DNA from: Elainella sp. Prado103
GTDB taxonomy: Bacteria > Cyanobacteriota > Cyanobacteriia > Elainellales > Elainellaceae
Assembly: GCA_025454395.1 (NCBI GenBank)
Contig: JALOOM010000025.1
Coordinates: 1-64,000, forward strand
Direction: 5' to 3'
DNA length: 64,000 nt
Positions 53,681 through 64,000 of this stretch are shown piece after piece (the stretch's first letter is position 1; the number at the start of each line of letters is the position of its first letter). The notes beneath the pieces are model-generated. The model ran no database searches and was not told the DNA's origin. It saw nothing but the letters and a program-made list of their open reading frames with translations. The translations under genes were made by a program, and so were the position numbers.

Positions 53681-54570
53681 GGTTCAATCAATCGCACCAC
53701 TCGAAACCCAACATCATAGAGCTGACTAGCCGGATCCAACTTACCGCGAAAAGCCGATCGACAAGTTCGCGGACTACTATTCCAAGAACCGCCTCGCACC
53801 ACTCGCAAGTTTGAATCCCCCTCGCTCAGCCAGGCCCGACCGTCAGTGGGAGCGGCAGCATAGCTGTCATGCCAATGATCTTGACACCACTCACGCACCA
53901 AACCGTGCATATCATAGAGCCCGAAAGCATTCGCCACTTTGAAACTACCGACCTCCGTGGTTTCGCGACGATCGATCCCCATTGGCCCCGCTCCATAGGC
54001 ACCTTTGCTACACACCTTGCCTCCATATTCCCAGTCGATTCCAGAATAATTGGCGAGATCGGTCGTAATCGTTTCACCAAAATGAAAGGGCGTAGTCGTT
54101 TTGGCGCGACAGGCATATTCCCATTCGGACTCAGTCGGCAAACGATGAATCTGCCCAAAATACTGCGTGAGTCGATCGCAAAACTCGACGGCTTCATCCC
54201 AAGAGACTTGCTCCACGGGTCGCTGGCTGCCAGAAAAACAGGCAGGTTTGGGCTTGAGGGGTAAGTTCACAGCAGCCATCCTCGCAACCACTTCCCACTG
54301 TTGCTGCGTCACTGGATATTGCCCCATCCAGACTGCATCGATCGTCACTGGATGTTGGGGAGCTTGGCTAGGATGCCAACCGATCTCTGCTCGTGGACTG
54401 CCCATCTCAAAGTGACCAGGCGGAATTTTGATTAGCGTTAAACTCACGGCATCCGTCAAAGTTTCCCGACAGGCTTCACTCATGCTCTGTTGTGGTGGCT
54501 GTCGATCGCCGGTTGAGTCCAGCGTTTGCCATTCAAATTGCACAATAAACGACTGAGATGATGGCTCCAT
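53650..54570 (-). CDS. Formylglycine-generating-enzyme/SUMF1-family protein
   Basis: [75 protein letters not shown]. Confidence 0.94.
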   Translation of the reverse strand: MEPSSQSFIVQFEWQTLDSTGDRQPPQQSMSEACRETLTDAVSLTLIKIPPGHFEMGSPRAEIGWHPSQAPQHPVTIDAVWMGQYPVTQQQWEVVARMAAVNLPLKPKPACFSGSQRPVEQVSWDEAVEFCDRLTQYFGQIHRLPTESEWEYACRAKTTTPFHFGETITTDLANYSGIDWEYGGKVCSKGAYGAGPMGIDRRETTEVGSFKVANAFGLYDMHGLVREWCQDHWHDSYAAAPTDGRAWLSEGDSNLRVVRGGSWNSSPRTCRSAFRGKLDPASQLYDVGFRVVRLIEPHLRSTPICF

Positions 54571-54660
54571 AGGACGGATGAGATGATAGTTATTTGAGAT
54601 GATAGTTATTTACGTTTAGTTACGTTGCTAACATAAGGCTGACAGGAATCAATCTAATCT

Positions 54661-57600
54661 TCATGCCAACATCACTTGAGTAAAATCTAGAAGAACATCA
54701 AACCGAAAATCATGGATCAGCATAGATAATAATTTGGCGAAATCCTCTGATTCAGGAGGAAGTTGTTGAATCAACTGATAACAGTTCCCTTGATCAAGAC
54801 TGGATATCGCTTCATAAAACTGCTGCCGCCAAGCCAAAGAGGTGGTCTTGAAACCCGAGATCAGCGCTGACGATAGCCCCAGATCCAATGATTGTGCCAA
54901 ACTCGCTGCGTTGAGCGGGCTGTCAAGCGAACTGTCAAGTGAACTGCTGAGTGAACTACTGGGTAAACTTTTGGATGAACTATCGAGTGAACTTTTGAGC
55001 GAGCTAATACAATTGGCGTGACTGAGTTGAATCGTTTGACGGGTTAGGTTTGCGTGACAGGTTAGGTTTATTTGACCCGATTGATTCGTCTGGCTCCTTT
55101 GCTCCGTCTGGCTGAGATAATTGCTTGGATTTGTCGGGTTGGTTAGGCTAGTTTGCCAGGTTTGAGTCAGTGGATTCGGCAGATCTATTCCTGGTTCTGC
55201 CCCAAATTCATCCTGCACGGCTTGCACAGGCAGGCAAACTTGAAACTGCGATCCTTGTCCCAGTTGGCTCTTGACGGAGATCTTACCTCCCATGAGTTCC
55301 ACAAGCCGTTGGCTGATGGATAGCCCCAACCCAGCTCCGGACGGAAAACTTTGATTGTGTTCTGCTTGCACAAACGGTTGAAAAATACGATCGAGATCAA
55401 CAGGTGCAATTCCCACCCCTGTATCCTGAACCGTGACAATCAACCAAATTGGCTGTTCATGCCGCCACCGATTAGGTAGGTCGGGCGATTCATCTCGGCT
55501 GCGAATGAATGCTGGCGATCGAGAGGTTGACGGGTGAGCTGCTAGTATCCTGGATTCAGGTGAGTTCAATTCCGACCGGCTCGATTCGGTTTTTATAGAT
55601 GCGGTTTTTATAGATGCGGTTTTTACTTGTAAATTAACTTTCCCCTGTTCAGTAAACTTGATCGCATTAGTGAGCAGATTTAATAACACCTGGCGTAACT
55701 TCACAGCATCAGTCATAATTTTGCGGGGGATCGGATCATCCATCACCACACATAGATCAATCCCCTTCAAGCTAGCCCCCAACTGCACCATTTGGCTTAC
55801 ATCCTGCAGAAGATCTATCAAGACGATCTCAACTGTCTGCAAAGTCATTTGAGATGCATCTGATCGGGCAATATCTAATACATTATTGAGTACCTCCAGC
55901 AAATGTTCACCACTACGCAATATTGGGTATATTTGGTCTCTTTGTTCAAATGTTAGTTTTTGATCGCTCAACAACAATTGACTAAATCCCAAAATGGCAT
56001 TGAGAGGAGTACGCAATTCATGACTCATGTTAGCCAAGAACAATCCCTTAGCCCGATCGGCCGCCTCAGCCGCTTCTCGGGCTTGCTGTAATTCTGTCAC
56101 ATCCCAACCAACTGCCTGAAACTCAATCAGTTGAGCTGTTTCATCAAAAATCGCTAGATTCACCCATTGTTGCCACAGAATCCGACCGTCTGTTTTTTCC
56201 ACTAAATGGGTTTGAGTGAGTAAGGGCTGTTGGGGGGTGAGGGTCTTCAGCTCCTCTAACAACTGCACAACATGGGAACGCCCAGCCACTGGCACGAGCT
56301 CCAAAAAATTCATCCCCAGCAATTCAGTATCCAATCGCTCGAAATATCGGCAATAGGCTGGATTAACCAAGGTTAGGGTGCCATCTGGCAGAAAGCGGCA
56401 AATCAGTTCGGTTTGGGTTTCCACCACCATGCGATAGCGTTCTTCACTTTGCTGAAGCGCCTGATTGACGCGATCGAAGGTCTGATTGAGCTGATCTGCC
56501 ATTTGATTAAAGGCTTGGCCCATGGCTTGCAATTCAACGATCGGCAGATTGGTAGGCAATCGGGCTTCAAACTGGCCCGCTGCCAAGGCAGAACTCACCT
56601 GTTGTAATCGCAAAATTGGTCGCACCAACCAATCGGAAACTGCTAGGCTCATCACCAACCCCACACTGGCAACCCCGGCACAGAGCCAGAGCGTCAGCCG
56701 ATTATTGAGATGAATTTGAGCTGTAAAATTCTCCTCTGGCACCAAGGTCACGATCAGCCAATCTAAACCGTGCGGGTCTTGCCAAGGAATCACTTGCAAA
56801 AACTGCGGCACTCCCTGAATTTGCACTCGTTGCTGTTGTCGGTGTTGGATCTGCGCTAGGGCTGGAAATTGCTGCAAAGTTTGAGCCGTTTCTCGAATCA
56901 GCGGATCGGAGCTATGGAGTGCTAGCTCCGGAGCCAGGGAAGACTGGGCACAGTAATCTGGTATTTCCCGCGAGGAAGCAATCAAATGCCCCGATCGATC
57001 GAGAATGAGGCTTTCTCGTCGATTGCTGAGCGGCAAATCCGCAGGCAGTTGCCGCAGGAAGTGATGAATATCATTGAGTCGTACTTGGGCCGCCATCACA
57101 GCCTGTAAGGGAGGCGGCTGATCGGGGAACTGATCGGGGGGCGACTCACCATATAGTGGATAAACTGCTGCCATGCCTAACTCACAGCGATCGTTCCGAT
57201 AGATTGGACTCCAAGTTGAACCCTGAGCCTGCCGTGCCGCTGTATACCAGGGCAATTGCTGCACATCTTCCTGGAGTTGATCAATGCTCACCTCAGCCCC
57301 CAGCGGTTCTTGGCTACTGATCCCATCGCGATGTGGCCGATCGATCAACCCAATCTCCTCCACCTGCAAGTTTCGGTTAACGGCAAGGGAGTACTGGTTA
57401 GTTTGCCCCTGTTCTAGAATGACTATCTGACCCTGTTCTGTTGCAACCATCACTGAAGTCACCGCTGGGAACACACGGATCTGTTGCAAGAAATCTCGTC
57501 CTACAGTCAAGGGGTGATTAATTGGGAAATGGCCATCCTGCCAGCGCAATCCATTCAGTTGATTGACTTGATGGGGTGCCTCCAGGAAGGTTTGGAGTTG

Positions 57601-57798
57601 CAGTACAATTCGATCGCCCACCTCTGCTTGCAGGTGACTGACTAAAGCCTGTGTATTATTGTGTCCATTGCGCCAAGAGAAGTAGCCGGTTAGCCCTACC
57701 ACCGTTAAAACGGGAACGACACCTAGCGCAGTAATCATCAGCCGTAAAGAAATTCGATCCGATCGGTGCAGCAGATAGCGAAAGCAAGACCCTATCAT
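54661..57798 (-). CDS. Membrane sensor histidine kinase (Cache-like, HAMP, PAS, HisKA, HATPase)
   Basis: TM helix, extracellular Cache-like region, [38 protein letters not shown] box [24 protein letters not shown] box [16 protein letters not shown] boxes DTGVGI / [18 protein letters not shown]. Confidence 0.93.
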   Translation of the reverse strand: MIGSCFRYLLHRSDRISLRLMITALGVVPVLTVVGLTGYFSWRNGHNNTQALVSHLQAEVGDRIVLQLQTFLEAPHQVNQLNGLRWQDGHFPINHPLTVGRDFLQQIRVFPAVTSVMVATEQGQIVILEQGQTNQYSLAVNRNLQVEEIGLIDRPHRDGISSQEPLGAEVSIDQLQEDVQQLPWYTAARQAQGSTWSPIYRNDRCELGMAAVYPLYGESPPDQFPDQPPPLQAVMAAQVRLNDIHHFLRQLPADLPLSNRRESLILDRSGHLIASSREIPDYCAQSSLAPELALHSSDPLIRETAQTLQQFPALAQIQHRQQQRVQIQGVPQFLQVIPWQDPHGLDWLIVTLVPEENFTAQIHLNNRLTLWLCAGVASVGLVMSLAVSDWLVRPILRLQQVSSALAAGQFEARLPTNLPIVELQAMGQAFNQMADQLNQTFDRVNQALQQSEERYRMVVETQTELICRFLPDGTLTLVNPAYCRYFERLDTELLGMNFLELVPVAGRSHVVQLLEELKTLTPQQPLLTQTHLVEKTDGRILWQQWVNLAIFDETAQLIEFQAVGWDVTELQQAREAAEAADRAKGLFLANMSHELRTPLNAILGFSQLLLSDQKLTFEQRDQIYPILRSGEHLLEVLNNVLDIARSDASQMTLQTVEIVLIDLLQDVSQMVQLGASLKGIDLCVVMDDPIPRKIMTDAVKLRQVLLNLLTNAIKFTEQGKVNLQVKTASIKTASIKTESSRSELNSPESRILAAHPSTSRSPAFIRSRDESPDLPNRWRHEQPIWLIVTVQDTGVGIAPVDLDRIFQPFVQAEHNQSFPSGAGLGLSISQRLVELMGGKISVKSQLGQGSQFQVCLPVQAVQDEFGAEPGIDLPNPLTQTWQTSLTNPTNPSNYLSQTEQRSQTNQSGQINLTCHANLTRQTIQLSHANCISSLKSSLDSSSKSLPSSSLSSSLDSSLDSPLNAASLAQSLDLGLSSALISGFKTTSLAWRQQFYEAISSLDQGNCYQLIQQLPPESEDFAKLLSMLIHDFRFDVLLDFTQVMLA

Positions 57799-57882
57799 TT
57801 GAATCTAAAACTGAATCTAAAACCTGACCAGGGAACCATTCAAGCCAAAGCTTGTCTCTGAATGTAGGCAGCGTTGTTGGGA

Positions 57883-58007
57883 CATCACAGCCAAACTCAT
57901 CACAGCCAAACTCATCACAATCAGACTTCATCACAACCAGACTTCATCACAACCAGACTTCATCACAATCAGATTTCATCACAACCAGACTTCATCACAG
58001 TTAAACT
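57883..58007. repeat. 15-16 bp tandem array (CATCACAACCAGACTT, 8 units)
   Basis: Units begin at 57883, 57898, 57913, 57929, 57945, 57961, 57977, 57993. Confidence 0.97.
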
Positions 58008-58187
58008 GAGCGCAGTTCCATCTATCCTGACTCGCCAAAATATCGAGCCGAGGGTAGATGATTTTTACTGCTTTTTCACCATCTTTCACCATCGCATGGA
58101 TGGTAGCAAAGAAAAAAGGGGGCACAAGCCCATCAATGAGCCTGAATTGTTTTTTTAGTAGGATTTACCGCCACTCACCCTACCCTT

Positions 58188-58493
58188 GTGAGGCTCTCTA
58201 TCCACGATTCCGGGCGATCGAGCAGGTTCCGGCTTTTTCTAGTGGCAGGGCTCGGAGGGGTAATCATGTCACTGGTTTTAGCGAGTTGTATGGTCTTACT
58301 CGTTTTCAGTAAGGCGATCGAATCAAGTTTCAGATTCAGTACAGGCATCTGGACTACGTTGGGACAGCCTCTCCGACCCGAGGCACGGGACGATCGCACA
58401 ATTGCCCCGCTCCCAATCAATTACACCGGAATCAATTACACCGACCTCCTTAATCCCCATCTCTTAGCAGCCCAAGCCCATAAAACTCCGTGA
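58188..58493 (+). CDS. Small hypothetical membrane protein
   Basis: 101-aa ORF with one TM helix (LFLVAGLGGVIMSLVLASCMVLLVF); followed by the coiled-coil/TPR gene. Confidence 0.5.
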   Translation: MRLSIHDSGRSSRFRLFLVAGLGGVIMSLVLASCMVLLVFSKAIESSFRFSTGIWTTLGQPLRPEARDDRTIAPLPINYTGINYTDLLNPHLLAAQAHKTP

Positions 58494-58614
58494 GATCCAC
58501 CAACATCCGGCATAATTTTGATTACCCTTGAAAAGATGGGCGTTAATTGCAACTGCTGCCTGGCTGAGCCGGATCGCCTGCTCTCCACCATGTATGAGAC
58601 AGAGGAAGACTGGG

Positions 58615-61551
58615 ATGAAACCAAAATTCAATGATTGGGTAGGTTGGTCAAAGCATCTAGCAATTTCGTTGCTCGTGCTACCCGTCAGCGTCACCTCCGT
58701 GTCAATGGTTTCAGCCAATGTGGCCAACCCACCGCTCCAGCGATCGACCTTGACACTCGCCCAAGTACCAGCTTCGAGTCTTACCCCGGCTTCGACGGAT
58801 CCGGCCATTCAACAGCGACTGGATGCTCTCGATCGCACGACTACTCTTTTCAATGTCATGCTGGGCACACTTGTCGTGATTGCGGGTGGCTCTCTCGTCG
58901 CTCTGTATCTGCTGCGGCGATCAGTCATTCGAGAAGTGGCAGCGATCGTCAACACGCACTTGAAAGAAATTGGTGATCTGGAAACCCAGATTAGTGGGGC
59001 TAAACAAGAAATCAAACGCCTCTTGCGTAACTATGAAGATTACGCGGCTGATTTAGGAGAAGAGGCGGATGGGTTTCAGCAAGATCTAGCCTCTAAACAG
59101 GATGGGTTGGCTCGGTTGGTCTCGGAAGCCGCGCAACGTCAGCAAGACAGCCTGCGAGCCTTAGAAGAGCAACTGCAAACAACGCAACAACGATTAGGGC
59201 AACTCGAGTCTGAGGCGATCGTGCGACTGACCAATTTACAAGGATCTGTGCAACACCGACGCGATGAGGTCGTGCAGGCGATCGAGCAGAATCAACATCA
59301 GTTTGCCGGTCAATTAACTGCGATCGAAGCCGATACTCGACAGCATAAGGAAACGGCCATTCAACGCTTAGTCGATCTGCAAGCTGATTTTGGCTCCTAT
59401 CTCAGTGATTTGCGGCAAACCGTTTCTACGACCGTCGCCCAACAACGGGATCAAACCCTAGAACGGTTGCGATCGATCGAGGCAGACTGTATTGCCAATC
59501 TGAACCAGCTCCAAACCGATGCCGCCCACCACCGCAACGAGCTCTACGCCAACCTGGAAAAATTCCGACTGGAACTGACCGCTCAATTGTCCCAACTGCA
59601 AGGTGATATTTTGGCTCAGCGCGACACAATCCGCCAAACGCTAGAGCATCTTTCAACCGAGTTAGTGGCCCAGCGTTCTAACGCCCAAGTTGAAATTCAG
59701 GCACAAAAGGAGCTGGTTCGTCAGGATATTGCCCAGTTGCGCACCGACTTTGCAGCCCAACGGGGAGAACTGCAAGCGGATGTACAGGCCCGCCAAGCTG
59801 AACTGCAACGCATTCTTCACCAATCGGAAGCGGAGTTTAGTGCTCGCTTGACCCAACTGCAAGCCGATATGCAAACCCAGCGGCAGGCGATCCGCCAAAA
59901 CCTGGAGCGGCTAGATGCCGAATTTGCAGCCCAACAGTCTGAGCTTCAAATGGCAGCTCAAACCAAGCAAATTGAACTACGGCAACTGCTCGATCAACTG
60001 CAAACCGAGGTGATCACTCAACAGGCGAATTTACAATCGATCGCTGCCAGCAAACAGGTGGAACTCCAGCAAACCTTGCAGCAAATTGAAGCCGAGTTCG
60101 TCAGCCAGCGATCGGACTTGCAGGTGGAATCCCAAACCCAAAAAGAAGCCCTGCGGCAGTTGGTGGAACAACTTCAAACCGAAGTTGCAGACCAGCTCAG
60201 CCAGTTGCAGACCAGTAGCCAGGAAAGTCGGAGCTTGATGCTGCAAAACTTGCAAAAAGCCGAAGCCGATTTGATCAACCAGCTCTCAACCCTCAAACAG
60301 GATGTGCAGATGCAGCGCGATCGAATGCGGCAAAATCTGGAAAAATTGGAAGGGCGTTATGTGGCTCAGTTGGGTGAACTGCAAACCAGTACCGAAGGGC
60401 AGAAAGAACAAACGCTCCTGAAACTTCAGCAAACCGAAGCCGACTTGATCAACCAGCTCACGACCCTGCAAGCCGAAGCCGAAGCCGAAAAAGCCACGAT
60501 TTTGCAAAAGATGGGTGAGATTACGCCCCAGTATCTAGCCGATGCATTTGTAACGGAAACGCAGCAACAGCTGACCTATCTGAATGAGCAGATCGATCGG
60601 CTGAAGTCCAGTCAGCCGGAGCTATTTTATCTACCTCAAGACTACATCCAACGGGGCGAGACCCTATTGACCGAGGGGAACTACGAAGCCGCGATCGAGC
60701 AGTATGACAAGGCTCTAGCCGCTTACGCCAACAATGCGCCAGAAACGGCTGAGATTTGGATGAAACGCGGTCGGGCTCTGGAAGACATGAAACGGTTAGA
60801 AGGGGCGCTCTCAGCATACGATCGGGCTGCTAAACTGCAACCTCAAAACCCACTAGCCTGGTATCATCAAGGCATCGTGTTAATGGAACTACGGCAATAT
60901 GATGCGGCGATTGCGCTCTTCGATCGAGCCGTAGAACTCCAGCCCCAAGACTATAAAACCTGGCTGAATCGCGGCATTACCCTCAGCCGCACCAAGCAAT
61001 ATGATCAGGCTCTTGATTCCTTTGATCGCGCCTTACAAATTAAACCGGATTACTCAGAAGCCTTTGTGAATCGGGGTGTTGTACTCGGCACCTTACAACG
61101 ATCGGAGGAAGCTCTAGCCGCCTTTGATCAAGCCACTCAAGTTGATCCAGAAAACCCGACGGCCTGGCTCAATCGCGGCTTAGCACTCTTGTCCTTAGAA
61201 CGTTATCCCGATGCCGTTGCAGCCCTCGATCGGGTCACCGAACTCAAACCAGACTCCCATAAAGCCTGGGATAGTCGTGGCTATGCGCTGCTGCAACTCA
61301 ACCGCGATCGAGAAGCCTTGGCGAGTTTCAACCGATCCATCAAGATCAAACCCGACTTTGCCACCGCTTATTACAATCGGGCCATTTGCTATACCCAGCA
61401 AGGAGAACCCGACTCCGCCTTACAAAATCTGCAAAAGGCGATCGATCTTAACCCGAAATATCGCAAAGAAGTTAAAACCGATCCCAACTTTGAGGCTTTG
61501 AGGGGCAACGATTGGTTCCAAGATCTGACGACATCAGGAAGTTCTGCGTAG
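58615..61551 (+). CDS. Membrane coiled-coil protein with 29-residue repeats and C-terminal TPRs
   Basis: Signal/TM segments, 15 contiguous repeats of about 29 aa, then about 8 TPRs (AWLNRGLALLSLERYPDAVAALDRVTELKPDS...); ATG 58615 chosen over 58528. Confidence 0.88.
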   Translation: MKPKFNDWVGWSKHLAISLLVLPVSVTSVSMVSANVANPPLQRSTLTLAQVPASSLTPASTDPAIQQRLDALDRTTTLFNVMLGTLVVIAGGSLVALYLLRRSVIREVAAIVNTHLKEIGDLETQISGAKQEIKRLLRNYEDYAADLGEEADGFQQDLASKQDGLARLVSEAAQRQQDSLRALEEQLQTTQQRLGQLESEAIVRLTNLQGSVQHRRDEVVQAIEQNQHQFAGQLTAIEADTRQHKETAIQRLVDLQADFGSYLSDLRQTVSTTVAQQRDQTLERLRSIEADCIANLNQLQTDAAHHRNELYANLEKFRLELTAQLSQLQGDILAQRDTIRQTLEHLSTELVAQRSNAQVEIQAQKELVRQDIAQLRTDFAAQRGELQADVQARQAELQRILHQSEAEFSARLTQLQADMQTQRQAIRQNLERLDAEFAAQQSELQMAAQTKQIELRQLLDQLQTEVITQQANLQSIAASKQVELQQTLQQIEAEFVSQRSDLQVESQTQKEALRQLVEQLQTEVADQLSQLQTSSQESRSLMLQNLQKAEADLINQLSTLKQDVQMQRDRMRQNLEKLEGRYVAQLGELQTSTEGQKEQTLLKLQQTEADLINQLTTLQAEAEAEKATILQKMGEITPQYLADAFVTETQQQLTYLNEQIDRLKSSQPELFYLPQDYIQRGETLLTEGNYEAAIEQYDKALAAYANNAPETAEIWMKRGRALEDMKRLEGALSAYDRAAKLQPQNPLAWYHQGIVLMELRQYDAAIALFDRAVELQPQDYKTWLNRGITLSRTKQYDQALDSFDRALQIKPDYSEAFVNRGVVLGTLQRSEEALAAFDQATQVDPENPTAWLNRGLALLSLERYPDAVAALDRVTELKPDSHKAWDSRGYALLQLNRDREALASFNRSIKIKPDFATAYYNRAICYTQQGEPDSALQNLQKAIDLNPKYRKEVKTDPNFEALRGNDWFQDLTTSGSSA

Positions 61552-61605
61552 CCGCGAAACTAGGCTTTTCAGCATCAGTCCGGCTTTTTAGACAGCATTG
61601 AAAAT

Positions 61606-61908
61606 TTAGACAGAATATTGGCGTTCCAACCAGATACGAACTTCATTTTCAGAGTCAAATTGATGAAGTTTTTCATCAGTAGGACAGTAGAGATACCATG
61701 CCATCCGGCCTTGCCGATCGGAGGCTTGCCAAACTTCTGGCTGCGTCGCAAATAGGGTCGCTTTCAGATATTTCCAGCCATTTTGCCATCGCGTTCCCAT
61801 CGAAGTTGCATGGGAAGCGGTAGGCAGAGGTTGACCGGGAGGTGCTTGTTGACTCCAGTGCGGAGATTTCCAGGTGATAGAAGATTTCATAGGTGCATTT
61901 ATCCTCAC
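61606..61908 (-). CDS. Conserved hypothetical protein
   Basis: Short coherent ORF (GWKYLKATLFATQPEVWQASDRQGRMAWYLYCPTDEKLHQFDSENEVRIWLERQYS). Confidence 0.6.
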   Translation of the reverse strand: MRINAPMKSSITWKSPHWSQQAPPGQPLPTASHATSMGTRWQNGWKYLKATLFATQPEVWQASDRQGRMAWYLYCPTDEKLHQFDSENEVRIWLERQYSV

Positions 61909-62069
61909 TTCTCGACATCTCCAGCCTATGAATTCCGAACGATCAGTGGCAAAAACTAGCTTTCATCACTTCCATGAATAGAATTCATAGTCAGAGGAGC
62001 CGTATAGCAAAACAGGCTGAGCCCCTCAAGACCCAACCTGCCTGCCCAACAAGTTTAATTAAAAACCGC

Positions 62070-62954
62070 TTAGATTTCAGCCACTGCCCGTTCGATCAGC
62101 CGTCGAGCCAGGGTTTGTAAACCTGTATGACGGTAGTATTTCACCGATACATCCAGAAACGCACCTAGGTAGTCCATTTTGTCGCTGGTAATTTCCACAA
62201 ACTTGGATAAGTTATTGACCAGACCAGCCTGTGTAATACCCCGATCGGTCACAAAACCTTCCATCCAGCCTTTGGTCGATTCAAAACTCTCTGTAATGAA
62301 AGCGAGTTTACCGGCATCATTGCCACCTGGAATTAAATCTTCTACCCCCTTGAAAGTTTGATTATGGCTCAACTCAGATGGGCTCATTCCCTTCACCAAG
62401 CTCAGCGCCTTATCGGCAAAGGTCGCTCCTAACGGAATAATGCCATCAAAGCTAACCAGGGCAGCCATTCGCATCAGAGACTCGCCACTATAGTCCTTCA
62501 GGGCGGACAGGAAGTCACCGATGCTGTCACCAGGAATGCCATTAATTTGGCAGAAAGCTACCAGTTCTGTCACTAACTTCACTGATAAGTCAATGCTCTG
62601 GGCCCGTTCGGGCTTAGGAGTCAGGTTTTTCAAGAAGCCCAAAAAGGTATCTTGGCCAATCCGGTTGGCGATCGCCGCCGCACCCAGCAGTCCGGAGGCG
62701 GAATCCACCGTTTCGTAAAGCCAGAGCGCTCGCTGATAGCCCTGAGATTTATCGTTAAACAGTGCTACTGCCCGTTCACCAATCTGCTGAATCAAGGCCT
62801 CATCCGTCTCGCCAGTGACAGCACGGATCGTATTATCAAAACCAACCAGATTATTCCACTGTCCAGGGACAACAAAATCTAAGGATTTGAGTGCAGCAAC
62901 GGTCAAACCCCCTTTGGGTAGATCATCCACCAGTTCATAAATCGGTTTACTCAC
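62070..62954 (-). CDS. Conserved hypothetical alpha-helical protein
   Basis: 294 aa, well-formed ORF, no recognised domain. Confidence 0.75.
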   Translation of the reverse strand: MSKPIYELVDDLPKGGLTVAALKSLDFVVPGQWNNLVGFDNTIRAVTGETDEALIQQIGERAVALFNDKSQGYQRALWLYETVDSASGLLGAAAIANRIGQDTFLGFLKNLTPKPERAQSIDLSVKLVTELVAFCQINGIPGDSIGDFLSALKDYSGESLMRMAALVSFDGIIPLGATFADKALSLVKGMSPSELSHNQTFKGVEDLIPGGNDAGKLAFITESFESTKGWMEGFVTDRGITQAGLVNNLSKFVEITSDKMDYLGAFLDVSVKYYRHTGLQTLARRLIERAVAEI

Positions 62955-62991
62955 AATGGGCTCCTTATTATTAGGTCATGCGGTAATTGGC

Positions 62992-63621
62992 TCAGGTTGC
63001 AGGCTGAGGTACCAGGACAGGCGGCCGGGCAGGGGCAGGTTTGGGCTGAGGAGCCGGTGAAACTGCTTTTGCCGTTGCTGCATCTAATCCTTTCAGTTTG
63101 GCTAGTCCACGCAAATCAAATTTTTGGAGCCACGCTTCTCGATCTTCCTGAGTAAATTCTGGATCGCGTGACAGCACTTTGACCTGATAGCGACCATTCA
63201 CCAATAACCCCGTTGCCGTTGTGCCCTGGTTGATCGCCGGAAAGCCTGCTATTTTTTCGGTACTATTTTGATACTTCACAGCGGCAGTGGGTAAGCTGCT
63301 CGTATCGCTAATCGATAACATCGCGACCGTCTTACCATCTTTATTGAGCTTATATTCAGCAAACCCTTTCTTCTCCTGAGCAGGAACCACATCATAAGTA
63401 CCAGTCGGATCGGGGAAGAACTTATTAAACGTTGCGCCTTGTTCAGCCGTTTTGACAACTGCTGCTGGGGCATTGCGGCCGGTCGTCTCCTTCTGCACAT
63501 CTGCATAGCGAGAAGTAGTTTTGGGAGCACAGGCAGTCAAAAACAGGAGCAAGCTAAGGAAAAGAGGGGCAAACACCCTCAGCCAGCGAGCGGGAATCAT
63601 GGGTATCTCCTGAAAATGCAT
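62992..63621 (-). CDS. Putative lipoprotein
   Basis: N-terminus LFLSLLLFLTAC (lipobox) and Pro-rich C-terminus. Confidence 0.72.
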   Translation of the reverse strand: MHFQEIPMIPARWLRVFAPLFLSLLLFLTACAPKTTSRYADVQKETTGRNAPAAVVKTAEQGATFNKFFPDPTGTYDVVPAQEKKGFAEYKLNKDGKTVAMLSISDTSSLPTAAVKYQNSTEKIAGFPAINQGTTATGLLVNGRYQVKVLSRDPEFTQEDREAWLQKFDLRGLAKLKGLDAATAKAVSPAPQPKPAPARPPVLVPQPAT

Positions 63622-63834
63622 CGGAACATTTGGATCTTATCGAAAGAAGTAATTCGATTGATGTGTTCGCAAAATAAAGCAAATATTGGGGAACGGATAT
63701 ATTCTCCTCCAATTTCAGTAAGTTGATAATCCTACTTTTGACAGCATTTGTAACTTATGAAATCAATCTAATTGATCGAAAAACCGAATCGATCGCCACT
63801 GTAAATCTGTCAAAAGTAAGAGGCTTGTCAAGCC

Positions 63835-64000
63835 TTAAATCTCTAGAGCAGCTTTAATTTTAGACAGAGCAGCAGCTTCTTCCGTACTGACTTTGGGATT
63901 GCCCGATCCAAACAAACCACTCCCTGCGGCATTAGCCACTGCATCTGCACAAGCATAGATAAACTGTTTAAACTCGGTTACTTCTGCTGGAGTCGCTTTG
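63835..64000 (-). CDS. Hypothetical protein, C-terminal part only (runs off window)
   Basis: Reverse translation ...KATPAEVTEFKQFIYACADAVANAAGSGLFGSGNPKVSTEEAAALSKIKAALEI*. Confidence 0.65.
   Translation of the reverse strand, partial: KATPAEVTEFKQFIYACADAVANAAGSGLFGSGNPKVSTEEAAALSKIKAALEI

Noticed and set aside
57883-58007. Possible CRISPR array
   Set aside because: Units are 15-16 bp and directly abutting with no spacers; no cas genes in the window

Overview
Cyanobacterial chromosomal window. The lineage is inferred from gas-vesicle genes, crtP/crtB, NdhD, SigA-type sigma factor, cyanobacteriochrome GAF domains and GCGATCGC (HIP1) octamers. Main blocks: a compact gas-vesicle operon gvpA-C-N-J-K-F-G (minus, 715-5365); dus, an orphan ABC ATPase, a 5-FTHF cyclo-ligase, peroxiredoxin, Nudix, RecQ and a GT4 glycosyltransferase; grpE-dnaK-dnaJ-tusA-like-rsgA; crtP-crtB-LD-carboxypeptidase; a pix/tax-like phototaxis operon (CheW, an MCP with three tandem DXCF-type GAF domains, CheA-REC); a Ser/Thr kinase-WD40 protein, ndhD, CHAD, ferredoxin, an aldehyde dehydrogenase, sigA, a permease pair, glmM and two tandem lpxD paralogues; a Cache/PAS histidine kinase and a 979-aa coiled-coil/TPR protein. 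No rRNA, tRNA, CRISPR or transposase was recognised. The most unusual signals are: (1) many short tandem arrays (12-18 bp units), several of which duplicate a gene's own stop or start codon with a period that is not a multiple of 3, so that all three frames carry a stop (or start); (2) a near-perfect 29-residue repeat, 15 contiguous units, in the TPR protein; (3) a triple DXCF cyanobacteriochrome MCP; (4) GvpC carrying a C-terminal winged-helix-like extension; (5) a 176-bp MITE-like element with 17-bp perfect TIRs and a reconstructable empty site; (6) a strict 5-residue P-x-[FL]-x-A repeat secreted protein. All family calls come from reading the translations; no database search was run.
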